Below are positions 41,217 through 52,571 of a DNA stretch of 64,000 nt, one piece after another; within the stretch, counting starts at the first letter, position 1; each line of letters begins with the position of its first letter. The stretch is from Dactylorhiza incarnata (taxonomy: Eukaryota > Streptophyta > Magnoliopsida > Asparagales > Orchidaceae): NCBI GenBank assembly GCA_033032865.1, contig JAWHQI010000004.1:18520001-18584000 (forward strand), given 5' to 3'. Both the position numbers and the translations under genes were made by a program. The notes under the pieces are model-generated. The model was not told the DNA's origin. It did not search any database and saw only the letters and a program-made list of their open reading frames with translations.

Positions 41217-41991
41217 AGTGAGACCGCTGGCAGCGGTCAAGGCCAGACTTCACCCATCATGGAAAATTCCACTCCTATGATGGGCTTTTCTTTGATTGAA
41301 ATAAAGAGATTACAGCGGGCTGCAAAAGCTGAAAAGAAGAAGTCGGCCGGTCTGACAGGTCGCAAGACGGGAAACTCGAGACTATAGCTCAAACAAGCGA
41401 GCTCCTGGATTCGAGTGTGCGTGCCTTGGGAACATCGCTGCACCCTATTTATAGGCTCGGGGGCCTGCCCGAATGGGAAGGGATAAGAGAACCGCCTGCC
41501 CAGGTACAGGAGAATCGGGCAGGCGGTGACGGGATACAGAAAGGAGAAAAGAAAGAAGACGCGCGTCTTAGCGGCTTGTGTTTCCAATCTGTCTTGGCCA
41601 GGGACTGAAGATGCTGCGACCAAGGCGATGGTGCAACCCAGGCGGTCTCCGTCTTGAGACCGCAGCTTGCCTTCTGGACTTGAGCCTTGGAAATCTTCAT
41701 GACGCACCCTGGGCGGTCTCCGACTTGAGATCGCGGCTTGCCTTCTGGACTTTAGCCTTGGAAGTCTTCATGGCACACCCTTGGCGGTCTCCGACTTGAG
41801 ACCGCGGCTTGCCTTCTGGACATGAGCCTTGGTGATCTTCAATCCTTGGAGATGATCTGAATTCTATCAGACTGCCCGGTTTGTGTTGGTTGGTGTTGAT
41901 AGAGCCTATTGAGTCTGAATCGGGCGACTTGTATTCTCAGACCGCCCGGTTTGTAAGGAAGGCAACTCGGATGCGGTCTTCTGGGTAAACA
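41217..41991 (-). repeat. LTR L4 (5' LTR of Tat copy J), U3-R part
   Basis: The minus-strand LTR begins TGTTTACCC at 41991. TATA box at 41453-41445, three ~71-bp repeat units at about 41625-41830. Together with 31440-31516 the length is ~847 bp, equal to L2 and L3. Its outer flank is satellite DNA (CCATT at 41992-41996 is the expected target-duplication half), so the element entered the satellite array. Confidence 0.9.
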
Positions 41992-43839
41992 CCATTCAAG
42001 CTCATTTAGAGGTCGATATATAGTGGGTTGTACTGGTAATGCGAGATTTAGCTCCAAATGACATATAAATTTCCAAAACGAAAGAATTTTAGATGCGGTT
42101 TGTAGTGAAAGTGAGAGATTTAGCACCAAATGACACTCAAACTTTATATAGTAATAACTTATGATCCAGTTGTCTGATTTTACCCCCATAACATCTTTTA
42201 GGAATGAGCTCGGAGCCCTACATTCATTGAAGCACAAGGTTTACCCATTGCAGCTCATTTACTTATCGATATATAGCGGGTTGCACTGGTAATGCGAAAT
42301 TTAGCTTCAAATGACACCTAAACTTGAAACATCCATAACTTTTGATCACGTTGTCTGATTTTTACCCACAAAACCACTTCAAAATGAGATCTGAGCCCTA
42401 CATTCAATGGAGAGCAAGTTTTACCCAATCTAGTTCATTTAGTGGTTGATATATATTGAGTTGCAGTGGTAATGTGGGATTTAGCTCCTGCTGACACCTA
42501 AACTTCAAACAGCTATAACTTTTGATCACGTTGTCCGGATTTTGCCCAAAACACCTTTTCGGAATGAGCTCAGAGCCACACATCCTATGGACAATATGAT
42601 TTACTCGATCAAGTTCATTTAGTGGTCGACCGATATTGGATTGAAGTGGAAATGAGGATTTTGCTCCAATTGACACCTAAACTTCAAACATCCATAACTT
42701 TGATCCGGTTGTCTGATTTTTGCCCACAACACCTTTTCGGAATGTGATCAGGGCCCTACATCCAATGGACAACAAGTTTTACCCATTCCAGTTCATTTAG
42801 TGGTTGATCTACAATGGGTTGCAGTGATAATGTGGGATTTAGCTCCAAATGACACAAACTTTAAACAGACATAACTCTTGATCCAGTTGCCCAATTTTTG
42901 CCCACAATACCTTTTTAGAATGAGTTAAAAGCCCTACATCTAATGGAGAATAGGATATAACCATTCAAGTTTGTTTATTGTCCGATATACAGTGGGTTCC
43001 AGTGGTAATGCGGGATTTAGCTCCAAATTACACATAAACTTCAAGCAGCCATAACTTTTGATCCGATTGTTCGATTTTTGCCAACAACACATTTTCAGAA
43101 AGAGCTCGTATTCTCCATCCAACAGAGAATAAGATTTACCCATTCGAGAATAAGACAACACCTTTCCGGTTGTCCGATTTTCGCGCACAATACCTTTTCG
43201 GAATGAGATCGGAGCCCTAAATCCAGTGGAGAACAATTTAAACCCATTCCAGCTTCTTTAGAGGTTGATATATAGTGAGTTGTGGTGGTAATATGAGATT
43301 TATCTCCAAATGACACATACACTTCAAAATGGCAGAATTTTTAATGCGGGTGGTAGTGAAAAAGAGAGATTTAGATGCAAATGACACTCAAACTTAAAAC
43401 AACAACAACTTTTGATGCGGTTGTCTTATTTTACCCCACAACACCTTTTCAGAATGAGCTCGGAGCACTACATTCATTGGAGCACAAGTTTTACCCACTC
43501 TAGTTCATTTAGTTGTCGATATATTGCTGGTTGTATCGGTAATGCGAAATTTAGCTCCAAATTACACCTAAACTTCTAACAGCCATAACTTTTGATTTGT
43601 ATGTTTGATTTTTGCCCACAACACCTTTTGGGAATATGCTCAGAGGCATACATGCAATGGAGAACAATTTTAAACCAGTCCAGCTCATTTTAGTGGTCAA
43701 TATACAGTGGGTTGTAATGGTAATGGGGGATTTAGCTACTCTTGACACATAAACTATATCAGCCATAACTTTGGATCTCGTTGTCCAATTTTTGCGCACA
43801 ACACCTTTTTGGAATGAGCTTCGAGCCCTACATCCAATG
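41992..43839. repeat. Satellite array, left block (~180-bp monomers)
   Basis: About ten diverged tandem monomers. The anchor CATAACTTTTGAT-type motif recurs at about 42338, 42519, 42689, 42870 and 43049 (spacing 170-181 bp), and TTTAGCTCCAAATGACAC recurs at the same spacing. Short frames here repeat with the monomers and are not genes. The block equals the first part of a higher-order repeat seen again at 45651-47685. Confidence 0.92.
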
Positions 43840-43844
43840 GAAAA

Positions 43845-45460
43845 TGATAATGCTATATTTATAGTTATTTTCACATAATATTTTATTAATAATTAATTTA
43901 ATTTAATTTAGTTTTAGTTAATTTATCACTAATTTATCTTCTTTTTGTATTTTCAGGTAATTTGGGCTGCCAATAGCAATTTCAAGCTCATAAGACTAAT
44001 CAGGAGAATATTTGGAGTATTTCTGCCGAAATCGCAAAGTACACGCCCTTGGTCACGGGCGTGACCTAGGGCGTGACATTTTGTCACGGCCGTGAACCAG
44101 CCCCACGTATTCCAATTGTAGGAGTCAGCCGCCACGTCAGATTAAAATTACACGCCCTCCGTCACGGGCGTGACTGAGGGCGTGACCTCAAAGTCACGGG
44201 CGTGACTCGCCCGGAATGCATTCATTTCAGCCAGCAATCAACTCCCGCCATTTCTAGCTTACACGCCCTCGGTCACGGGCGTGACCGAGGCCGTGACTTT
44301 TCTGCAACCGCCAGATTAACTCCAGATCGCGGCGTTTCCCGCCGTTTCCAGACCTGTTCAAGACACGCCCTTGGTCACGGGCGTGACCGAGGCCGTGATC
44401 CGCCGTGCAATTGATTTTTGGCGGTTTCTCTTCCCCAACGTCCCGGGCTTTCATGACAGTAATTACGCAGCTTACACGCCCTTGGTCACGGGCGTGACCA
44501 AGGGCGTGACTCCCCGATTTTTCAACTATAAAAGGCAGCAATCTCCAGAAGTCAAGGAGTTCGATTTTGGGGTTTACTTACAGCTTTAGTGTATTATTTT
44601 TGTTGTTCTAGCTAATTTTTCTTCAAGTTGTAAGTTTTTATTATTGCAATTTCAATTCAAGTATTCTAGTTTTTAATCATGTATTTTCCCTTTTCTACTT
44701 GTGTTTCGATCACTATAATGAGTAGCTAAACTTCCTTTAGCACTTGGTCATGATGAACTTTAGAATGAAATAAAATATGTTTTGATTTTTTTCTAATTAG
44801 CAAACTCTAGTTTTGTTTATCTTCGATTTATCTTTGAATTATTTTGTTTTGATTTCATATGTCCGGAATATGACTTTCAATCTATGATTCGTTTGCTAGT
44901 GATCGAGAGATCCATGCGAACGAGGAGATCACTCAAAGATAAAAAGAGTTGTATGCATTCCTCGAGAGAAGGTGACACAAATCTTTCGGATTGGAGTCAA
45001 ATCCAATAGTGGGGTTCACCGCTTAAAGCAACCTTAGGGGGTTTCGACTGGCCGAGGGGTCTTAATCGATCAACCTAAGGTTAGGTGGTAGTTCTCTCAA
45101 GAGAGGCTCTACCATATTTTGGGAACCTCCACGGTCGAGGATATTTCAATAAGAGTTTAAGGTTTCATCTTTTATAAAATTATATTTTATTCCAAAGGGA
45201 TTCAAGACCAAGTGCTAATCCTTTTAATCATAATTTTTCTTCGTAGTTAATTTTCTCCAAATCGTTTTTCCAAAAAACAAACCCAACTTTCGTTCGATAA
45301 AATAATAGCTCTTCTTTGTGAGTAGAAGTACTCAGCAAGCCCGGAAAAATACGACACTTGATTTTCTAAATCCTATACTATAAAGCGATAGGTACACTTG
45401 CCTTATCGAATTATACATGGATAATACTTTAATTTTGCGCAGCGTGAATTTATTTCATCA
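43845..45460 (+). mobile_element. Athila-type solo LTR inside the satellite
   Basis: 1616 bp, TGATAATG...TTTCATCA, flanked by the direct repeat GAAAA (43840-43844 and 45461-45465). Satellite sequence reads across the site once the LTR and one GAAAA are ignored. Its 3' part (CCTATACTATAAAGCGATAG, then GGTACACTTGCC) is homologous to the LTR ends of the Athila element at 53740 and 62120. No internal domain remains, as expected after recombination between the two LTRs. It carries a cluster of GTCACGNNCGTGAC palindromes at 44040-44520. Confidence 0.9.
44041..44512 (+). repeat. GTCACGNNCGTGAC palindrome cluster in the solo LTR
   Basis: At least seven palindromes, all variants of GTCACGGGCGTGAC or GTCACGGCCGTGAC, occur within ~470 bp. 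The largest is a 34-bp perfect inverted repeat at 44475-44508 (arms of 16 bp starting CACGCCCTTGG, 2-bp centre GG). The first, third, fifth and sixth have flanks that extend the pairing. Confidence 0.9.
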
Positions 45461-48400
45461 GAAAACAAGTTTTACCCATTCCAGTTTGTTTAGTGGTCAA
45501 TATACAGTTGGTTGGTAATAAGGTATTTAGCTCGAAAAGAGACCTAAACTTCAAACATCCGTAACTTTTGATCCGGTTGTCCGATTTTCGCCCACAATAC
45601 CTTTTCGGAATGAGATCAGAGCCCTAAATCCAATGGAGAACAATTTTTACCCATTCAAGCTCATTTAGAGGTCAATATATAGTGGGTTATACTGTTAATG
45701 CGAGATTTAGCTCCAAATGACAAATAAATTTCCAAAATGAAAGAATTTTAGATGAGGTTTGTAGTGAAAGTGAGAGATTTAGCTCCAAATGACACTCAAA
45801 CTTTATACAGTAATAACTTTTGATCTGGTTGTCTGATTTTACCCCCATAACATCTTTTAGGAATGAGCTCGGAGCCCTACATTCATTGAAGCACAAGTTT
45901 TACCCATTGCAGTTCATTTAGTTGTCGATATATAGCGGGTTGCACTGGTAATGCAAAATTTAGCTTCAAATGACACATAAACTTGAAACATCCATAACTT
46001 TTGATCAGGTTGTCTGATTTTTTCCCACAAAACCTCCTCGAAATGAGATCTGAGCCCTACATTTAATGGAGAGAAGGTTTTACCCAATCTAGTTCATTTC
46101 ATGGTCGATATACATTGAGTTACAGTGGTAATGTGTTATTTAGCTCCTGCTGACACCTAAACTTCAAACAACTATAACTTTTGATCACGTTCTCCAGATT
46201 TTGCCCAAAACACCTTTTCGGAATGAGCTCAGAGCCACACATCCTATGGATAATAGGATTTACTCGATCAAGTTCATTTAGTGGTCGACGGATAGTGGAT
46301 TGCAGTGGAATGAGGGATTTTGCTTTAATTGACACCTAAACTTCAAACATCCATAACTTTGATCTGGTTGTCTGATTTTTGCCCACAACATCTTTTCAGA
46401 ATGAGATCAGATCCCTACATCCAATGGACAATAAGTTTTACCCATTCCAGTTCGTTTAGTGGTTGATCTACAGTGGGTTGCAGTGATAATGTGGGATTTT
46501 GCTCCAAATGACACAAATTTCAAACATATATAACTCTTGATCCAGTTGCCCAATTTTTGCCCACAATACCTTTTTAGAATGAGTTCAGAGCCCTACATCC
46601 AATGGAGAGTAGGATATAACCATTCAAGTTTGTTTATTGTTCGGTATACAGTGGGTTCCAGTGGTAATGCGGAATTTAGCTCCAAATTACACATAAACTT
46701 GAAGCAGCCATAACTTTTGATCTGATTGTTCGATTTTTGCCAACAACACTTTTTCGGAAAGAGCTCGTATTCTCCATCCAATAGAGAATAAGATTTACCC
46801 ATTTGAGAATAAGACAACACCTTTCCGGCTGTCCAATTTTCGCCCACAATACCTTTTCGGAATGAGATCGGAGCACTAAATCCAGTGGAGAACAATTTAA
46901 ACCCATTCCAGCTTGTTTAGAGGTCGATATACAGTGAGATGTCGTGGTAATATGAGATTTATCTCCAAATGACACATACACTTCATAATGACAGAATTTT
47001 TAATGCGGGTTATAGTGAAATGAGAGATTTAGCTGCAAATGACAATCAACTTAAAACAACAACAACTTTTGATGCGGTTGTCTTATTTTACCCCACAACA
47101 CCTTTTCAGAATGAGCTCGGAGCACTACATTCATTGGAGCACAAGTTTTACCCACTCCAGTTCATTTGGTTGTTGATATATTGCTGGTTGTAGCGGTAAT
47201 GCCAAAATTTAGCTCCAAATTAAACCTAAATTTCTAACAGCCATAACTTTTGATTTGTATGTTTGATTTCTGTCCACAACAAGTTTTCGGAATATGCTCG
47301 GAAGCATACATCCAATGGAGCACAATTTAAACCATTCCAACTCATTTTAGTGGTCTATATACAACGGGTTGAATGGTAATGTGGGATTTAGCTCCTCTTG
47401 ACACATAAACTGTAACAACTATAACTTTTGATCTGGTAGTCTGATTTTTGCACACAACACCTTTTTGGAATGAGCTCGGAGCCCTACATCCAATGGAAAA
47501 CCAGTTTTCCCCATTCCAGTTGGTTTAGTGGTCAATATACAGTTGGTTAGTAATAAGGTATTTAGCTCGAAAAGAGACCTAAACTTCAAACATCCGCAAC
47601 TTTTGATCTGGTTGTCCAATTTTCGCCCACAATACCTTTTCAGAATGAGATCGGAGCCCTAAATCCAATGGAGAACAATTTTAAACCATTCAAGCTCATT
47701 TAGAGGTCGATATACAGTGGGTTACATTGGTAATGTGAGATTTAGCTCCAAATCACACATAAATTTCCAAAATGAAAGAATTTTAGATGTGGTTTGTTGT
47801 TAAAGTGAGAGATTTAGCTCCAAATGACACTCAAACTTTATACAGTAATTACTTTTGATCCGGTTGTCTGATTTTACCCCCATAACATATTTTAGGAATG
47901 ATCTCGGAGCCCTACATTCATTGAAGCACAAGTTTTACCCATTGCAGTTCATTTAGTTGTCGATATATAGCGGGTTGCACTGGTAATGCGAAATTTAGCT
48001 TCAAATGACACCTAAACATGAAACATCCATAACTTTTGATCAGGTTGTCTGATTTTTGCCCAGAAAACCTCTTCTAAATGAGATCTGAGCCCTACGTTCA
48101 TTGGAGAGCAAGTTTTACCCAATCTAGTTCATTTTGTGGTCGATATACATTGAGTTGCACTGGTAATGTGGGATTTAGCTCCTACTGACACCTAAACTTC
48201 AAACAGCTATAACTTTTGATCACGTTATCCTGATTTTACCCAAAACACCTTTTCGGAATGATCTCAGAGCCACACATCCTATGGAGAATAGGATTTACTC
48301 GATCAAGTTCATTTAGTGGTCGACGGATAGTGGATTGCAGTGGAAATGAGGGATTTTGCTCCAATTGACACCTAAACTTCAAACATCCATAACTTTGATC

Positions 48401-49211
48401 TGATTGTCTAATTTTTGCCCACAACAACTTTATAGAATGAGATCAGGGCCCAACATCCAATGGACAACAAGTTTTACCCATTCCAGTTCGTTTAGTGATT
48501 GATCTACAGTGGGTTGCAGTGATAATGTGGGATTTAGCTCCAAATGACACAAAGTTCAAACAGACAGAATTCTTGATCCAGTTGCCCAATTTTTGCCCAC
48601 AATACCTTTTTATAATGAGTTCAGAGCCCTACATCCAATGGAGAGTAGGATATAACCATTCAAGTTTGTTTATGGTTAGATATACAGTGGGTTGTACTGG
48701 TAATGCGAGATTTAGCTCCAAATGACACATAAATTTCCAAAATTAAAGAATTTTAGATGCGGTTTGTAGTGAAAGTGTGAGATTTAGCTCCAAATGACAC
48801 TCAAACTTTATACAGCAATAACTTTTGATCCGGTTGTCTGATTTTAACCCCATAACATCTTCTAGGAATGAGCTCGGAGCCCTACTTTCATTAAAGCACA
48901 AGTTTTACCCATTGTAGTTCATTTAGTTGTCGATATAAAGCAGGTTGCACTGGTAATGCAAAATTTAGCTTCAAATGACACCTAAACTTGAAACATCCAT
49001 AACTTTTGATCAGGTTGTCTGATTTTTGCCCCCAAAACCTCTTCGAAATGAGATCTGAGCCCTACATCCAATGGAAAACAATTTTTACCCATTCTAGTTT
49101 GTTTAGTGGTCAATATACAGTTGGTTGGTAATAAGGTATTTAGCTTGAAAGGAGACCTAAATTTCAAACATCAAACATACATGTAGATCAAAAGTTACCA
49201 ACCAACTGTAT
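45461..49211. repeat. Satellite array, right block, with ~2.04-kb higher-order repeat
   Basis: The same monomers continue after the solo LTR. A diagnostic monomer (TAGCTCCAAATGACACTCAA with ACAGTAAT..CTTTTGATC) lies at 42121, 45780, 47815 and 48785. After removing the solo LTR (1621 bp) the first interval is 2038 bp and the second 2035 bp, so the array is built of ~2.04-kb higher-order units. The third unit is internally shortened to ~970 bp. At 49175-49211 a short piece is inverted (GATCAAAAGTTACCAACCAA) just before LTR L5. Confidence 0.9.
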
Positions 49212-49915
49212 TGTTTACCCAGAAGACTGTCTCCAAATAGTACTTCTCGAAGACCGGGCGGTCTGATGAGGCAAGTCGTCCAATTCGGATTCAACAAGGA
49301 CCATCGACCCAGCTAGTACAAACAGGGCGGTCTGATAGAATCCATGCCGCCTCCAAGGATTGAAGACTTCCAAGGCTCAAGTCCAGAAGGCAAGCCGCGG
49401 TCTCAGGTCAGAGGCCGCCCGGGTTGAACCTTTGCCTTTATCGCAGCGCCTTTGGTCTCCAGCCAGTGCAGATCGGAAGCGCAAGCCGCCAAGCTGCTCG
49501 GCTTCTTTCTCTTCTCCTTTCTGTATCCCGTCACCTCCTACCCGATTCTCCTGTATCTCGGCAGGCGATTATTTTATCCCTGCCCGTTCGGGCAGGCCCC
49601 TGAGCCTATAAATAGGGGGCGGAGACGTTCCCATGACACGCACACTCAAATTCTGGAGCTCGCTTGTAAGAGCTGCAGTCTCGAGTTTACTGTCTTGCAA
49701 CCTGTCTGACCGGCCGACTTCTCCTTTCCTGGTTCTGTAACCCGCCGTAACTTCTTCATTTGAATCAAAGGAAAGCCCATCACAGGAGTGGCAATTGCCG
49801 TGAGGGGCGAATTCTGGCCTCGACCGCTGCCAGCGGTCTAGTTTTCTCTGTTCAAATAGTATTCGACAGCCCGCAGCCTCCGATTTTCTTCGGAGGTGCA
49901 TTTTTGGATTCAACA
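49212..49915 (+). repeat. LTR L5 (5' LTR of Tat copy B)
   Basis: 704 bp, TGTTTACCC...TTCAACA. TATA box TATAAATA at 49607-49614. Only one ~71-bp U3 repeat unit, which explains the shorter length. It is preceded by satellite and followed by the hairpin leader and gag. Confidence 0.9.
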
Positions 49916-49965
49916 GAAAAACGCGACCTTCAGATCGCGGGCTGTCAGTGAAATCTTTGACAAAG

Positions 49966-51480
49966 ATGTCAGACCGCCAGTTCCCTCTAAGAGACCGCTC
50001 CGACCATAGTGATGATTCTCTATGGGAGGCCTTGGAGCAGTCAAAGAGAGAAGCCAAGCTGGCTCAAAAGGCGACTGATCAACGTCTGGAAGCAATCAAT
50101 CAGGCCATGGCATTGTTAACCGAGTGGCTAGTCCCTCAGTAGGCCGCGGTTAACCAGGCGGTGACTCTGATCCCTCCTCCTCCTCCTCCTCCTCCGTACC
50201 CGCTACCGCAAGTCGCCAATTTCCCATGTCTCCAAGAAGGTTTTGCAGCCCGATAAAACTTCTATCAAGAGGCCGCGCAAAGCATGCCGGCCCGAGTTCT
50301 CGACTTTCAGGGGGCGGCTTCTCACGCAGCCCGCCTTTCCTACCCGCCAGAAGTCACTGCCCGCTCTTCATATCAGGCGGCTTGTCCGCGAGAAGCCGCA
50401 GATCAGGCGACTTACTACTCTACTCCTCTTCTGTATGAGGATGCTGATGAAACCTCTCCCTTCGTGGATGAAGTCCGGGGAGAGCCATCCCCAAATAATT
50501 TCAGGGAGCCGCGGCCACCGGCATACAATGGAGAAACTGATCCTACTGTCCATCTTCAGTCCTTCGAGACGGCCATCGCTTTGAGAGCCCTTACGGATGC
50601 AAACAAATGCAAACCCCATGTGACATCCTTTGATGGACAAGCAAGGAAGTGGTTCTATGGGTTGCATCCCAGATCAATTAGCTGCTTCACTGAGTTACGC
50701 AGGGAGTTTCTGCTCAGGTTCTCCACTTCTAAAAAGAGAAAAAGTGGCCCGGCAGACCTTTTTGAAATCAGGCAGCGAGAAGACGAAACGTGGGCCCGTT
50801 TCGTGGATCGGTTCCAAAAAGAAATCATGGATGTCAAAAATGTGGATCCGGAATTGTACAGTGTGGCCTTGATTCATGGCTTGAGGGAAGAGCCCCCTGA
50901 AGTTTGAAGCAAACATTAGAGATCCAAGGACTTATCAGAAAATGATAAGTTTAGCAAATATGTTCATAAGGGGGGAAAAGAGTAACCCCGAGTACGACGC
51001 AAAGTTGGTTGGCGATAAGGACCAGCCCAATTCATCCTCCACTCATCCAAAAGCAAATCAACATCATTTTGGGCCCCGTTCCCAGAGGGGAAGGAACTAC
51101 AAACACAAACAACCCTTCATCGGCCATCACGGTTTTAGGATAAAAAACCGTCGTTGGCCATCGCACCCGCTCCATCCATTTCCATTCCACAAATAATGCC
51201 AGTATACCTGCCACAGTATACTGCGCGGCCATCTATAGCTATTCCATCCACCCAGTATGATGATTCGCAAGAGTCATTTACTCCTCTTAATGTTACCACG
51301 GACGAGGACGTCCAAATCCTTCGAAAGAGGCCGGATTTTAAAAGACCTGCTCCTTTAAAGTCAGATATTCGTAACCGAAATCCAAACCTCTGCTGCGAAT
51401 ATCATAAGGAGGGAGGGCATCTGACTGAGAACTGTCGGGCCCTACTCTTATTTATAGAAAGGCTTTTAGGATAAGGAAAG
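49966..51480 (+). pseudogene. gag of Tat copy B
   Basis: ATG at 49966 (MSDRQFPLRDRSDHSDDSLW). It has a Pro-rich stretch near 50170-50210, the capsid-like domain (FVDEVRGEPSPNNFREP, DPTVHLQSFETAIALR, KWFYGLHPRSISCF) and a C/H zinc-knuckle-like motif near 51385-51440 (CCEYHKEGGHLTENC). Lesions are TAG at 50140-50142, a stop near 50257, a frameshift near 50895 and another near 51150, and TAA at 51472-51474. Homologous along its length to gag of H and J. Confidence 0.85.
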
Positions 51481-52571
51481 CTCCGAGGCCTAGTCTGAAA
51501 GGAAGTGACTGCTGAACCAGCAACTGAGAAAAAGAAGGAAGCAGTTGAGGTAACTTGGGAGTGTGCCGACGTTGAAGATGCCATATGTTATGGGGATATT
51601 CATCCCTCAACGGAGTGCATAAAGGTAAATGATGTGGGCCCCCTTGGGGACATATACTGCATTCATGGGGGAACTGGAGCTGAATCATCCCGCAAATTAA
51701 GTATTGCGAGAGTCTTAAAGCAAGAAGTGGCGGCAACTACAACTTCCGCCCCTGAAAGATCAATTGTCACTTTCGGTCAAGATGATCTTCCTCCGAATGC
51801 CAATCCTTTCGACGACGTTGTGGTCATCAAGGCTATTATTGAGAATTATACAGTTCATAAAATTCTGATTGACACGGGCAGTTCGGTTAATCTTCTCTTC
51901 TGTTCTACTTTTGATGCCCTGAAGACTGGGAAGCCTCTGCTTTCCACCGAAGGGCCCCTCTATGGTTTCTCCGGAGAGAAAAATGAAGTAGAAGGCTCTG
52001 TGAAGCTTCTGGTTTCCCTGGGGGGAGTGGTGAAATTGATCAACTTCATGGTGGTGGATGCCCCAAGTAACTATTGCGCCATCTTCGGAAGACCCATTCT
52101 CAATGCCTACAGAGCAGTGGTGTCCACTTTCCATCTAGCCCTCAAATTTGTTGCCGAGAGAAGACAGTACCGGATCCTGAGCAATCCAAAAGTGGCTCGG
52201 GAATGTTATGTACGAACCGTCAATATGATCACAAACATTCCAATTCCCGAGTCTCCAGTTGATGTTTTTGAAGTTGCTGAGCCTTCAAAAGTTGCAGAGG
52301 AAAGGAAGAATCGAGAAGGGGCTCACCTAGAACCTGCCCAGGTGACCCAAAAAGTCCCCATTGCTGAGGGGGAGGAAAAGAATTTGATCATCAATGCAGA
52401 ACTGCCGGAAGAGGAGAAAATTCAACTGATCTCCTGTCTTCTGGGGAATTTGGATATCTTCGCTTGGTCAGCGGATGATATGCCCAGAGTGGATCTGGAC
52501 GTGGCTTGCCATCATCTCAACATATCTGCAGAGTTCAAACCAGTTCAGCAGAAGAAAAGGGAAGTGGCAAC
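51481..52571 (+). pseudogene. Protease region of Tat copy B, cut by Athila
   Basis: The open frame (to 52581, its last codons being Athila LTR) carries EVTWECADVEDAICYGDIHP, active-site LIDTGSSVNLLF near 51868-51905, and CAIFGRPILNAYRAV. The linker DIFAWSADDMPRVDLDVACHH keeps the Trp that is a stop in copy H. It ends at GCAAC (52567-52571), the target duplication of the Athila element; the frame resumes at 62216. Confidence 0.88.

Noticed and set aside
44041..44512. CRISPR-like array of regularly repeated palindromes
   Set aside because: Irregular spacing, eukaryotic LTR context with target duplication, no cas genes. It is part of a solo LTR.
41839..49167. Short open frames of 60-130 codons on both strands in the satellite
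   Set aside because: They recur with the repeat monomers, share no coding signature and are by-products of the repeat.
41992..49211. CENP-B-box-like motif in the satellite (TTTCGGAATGAGCTCGGAG)
   Set aside because: The spacing between the TTCG and CGG parts does not fit the consensus, and plant centromere satellites generally lack a verified box.
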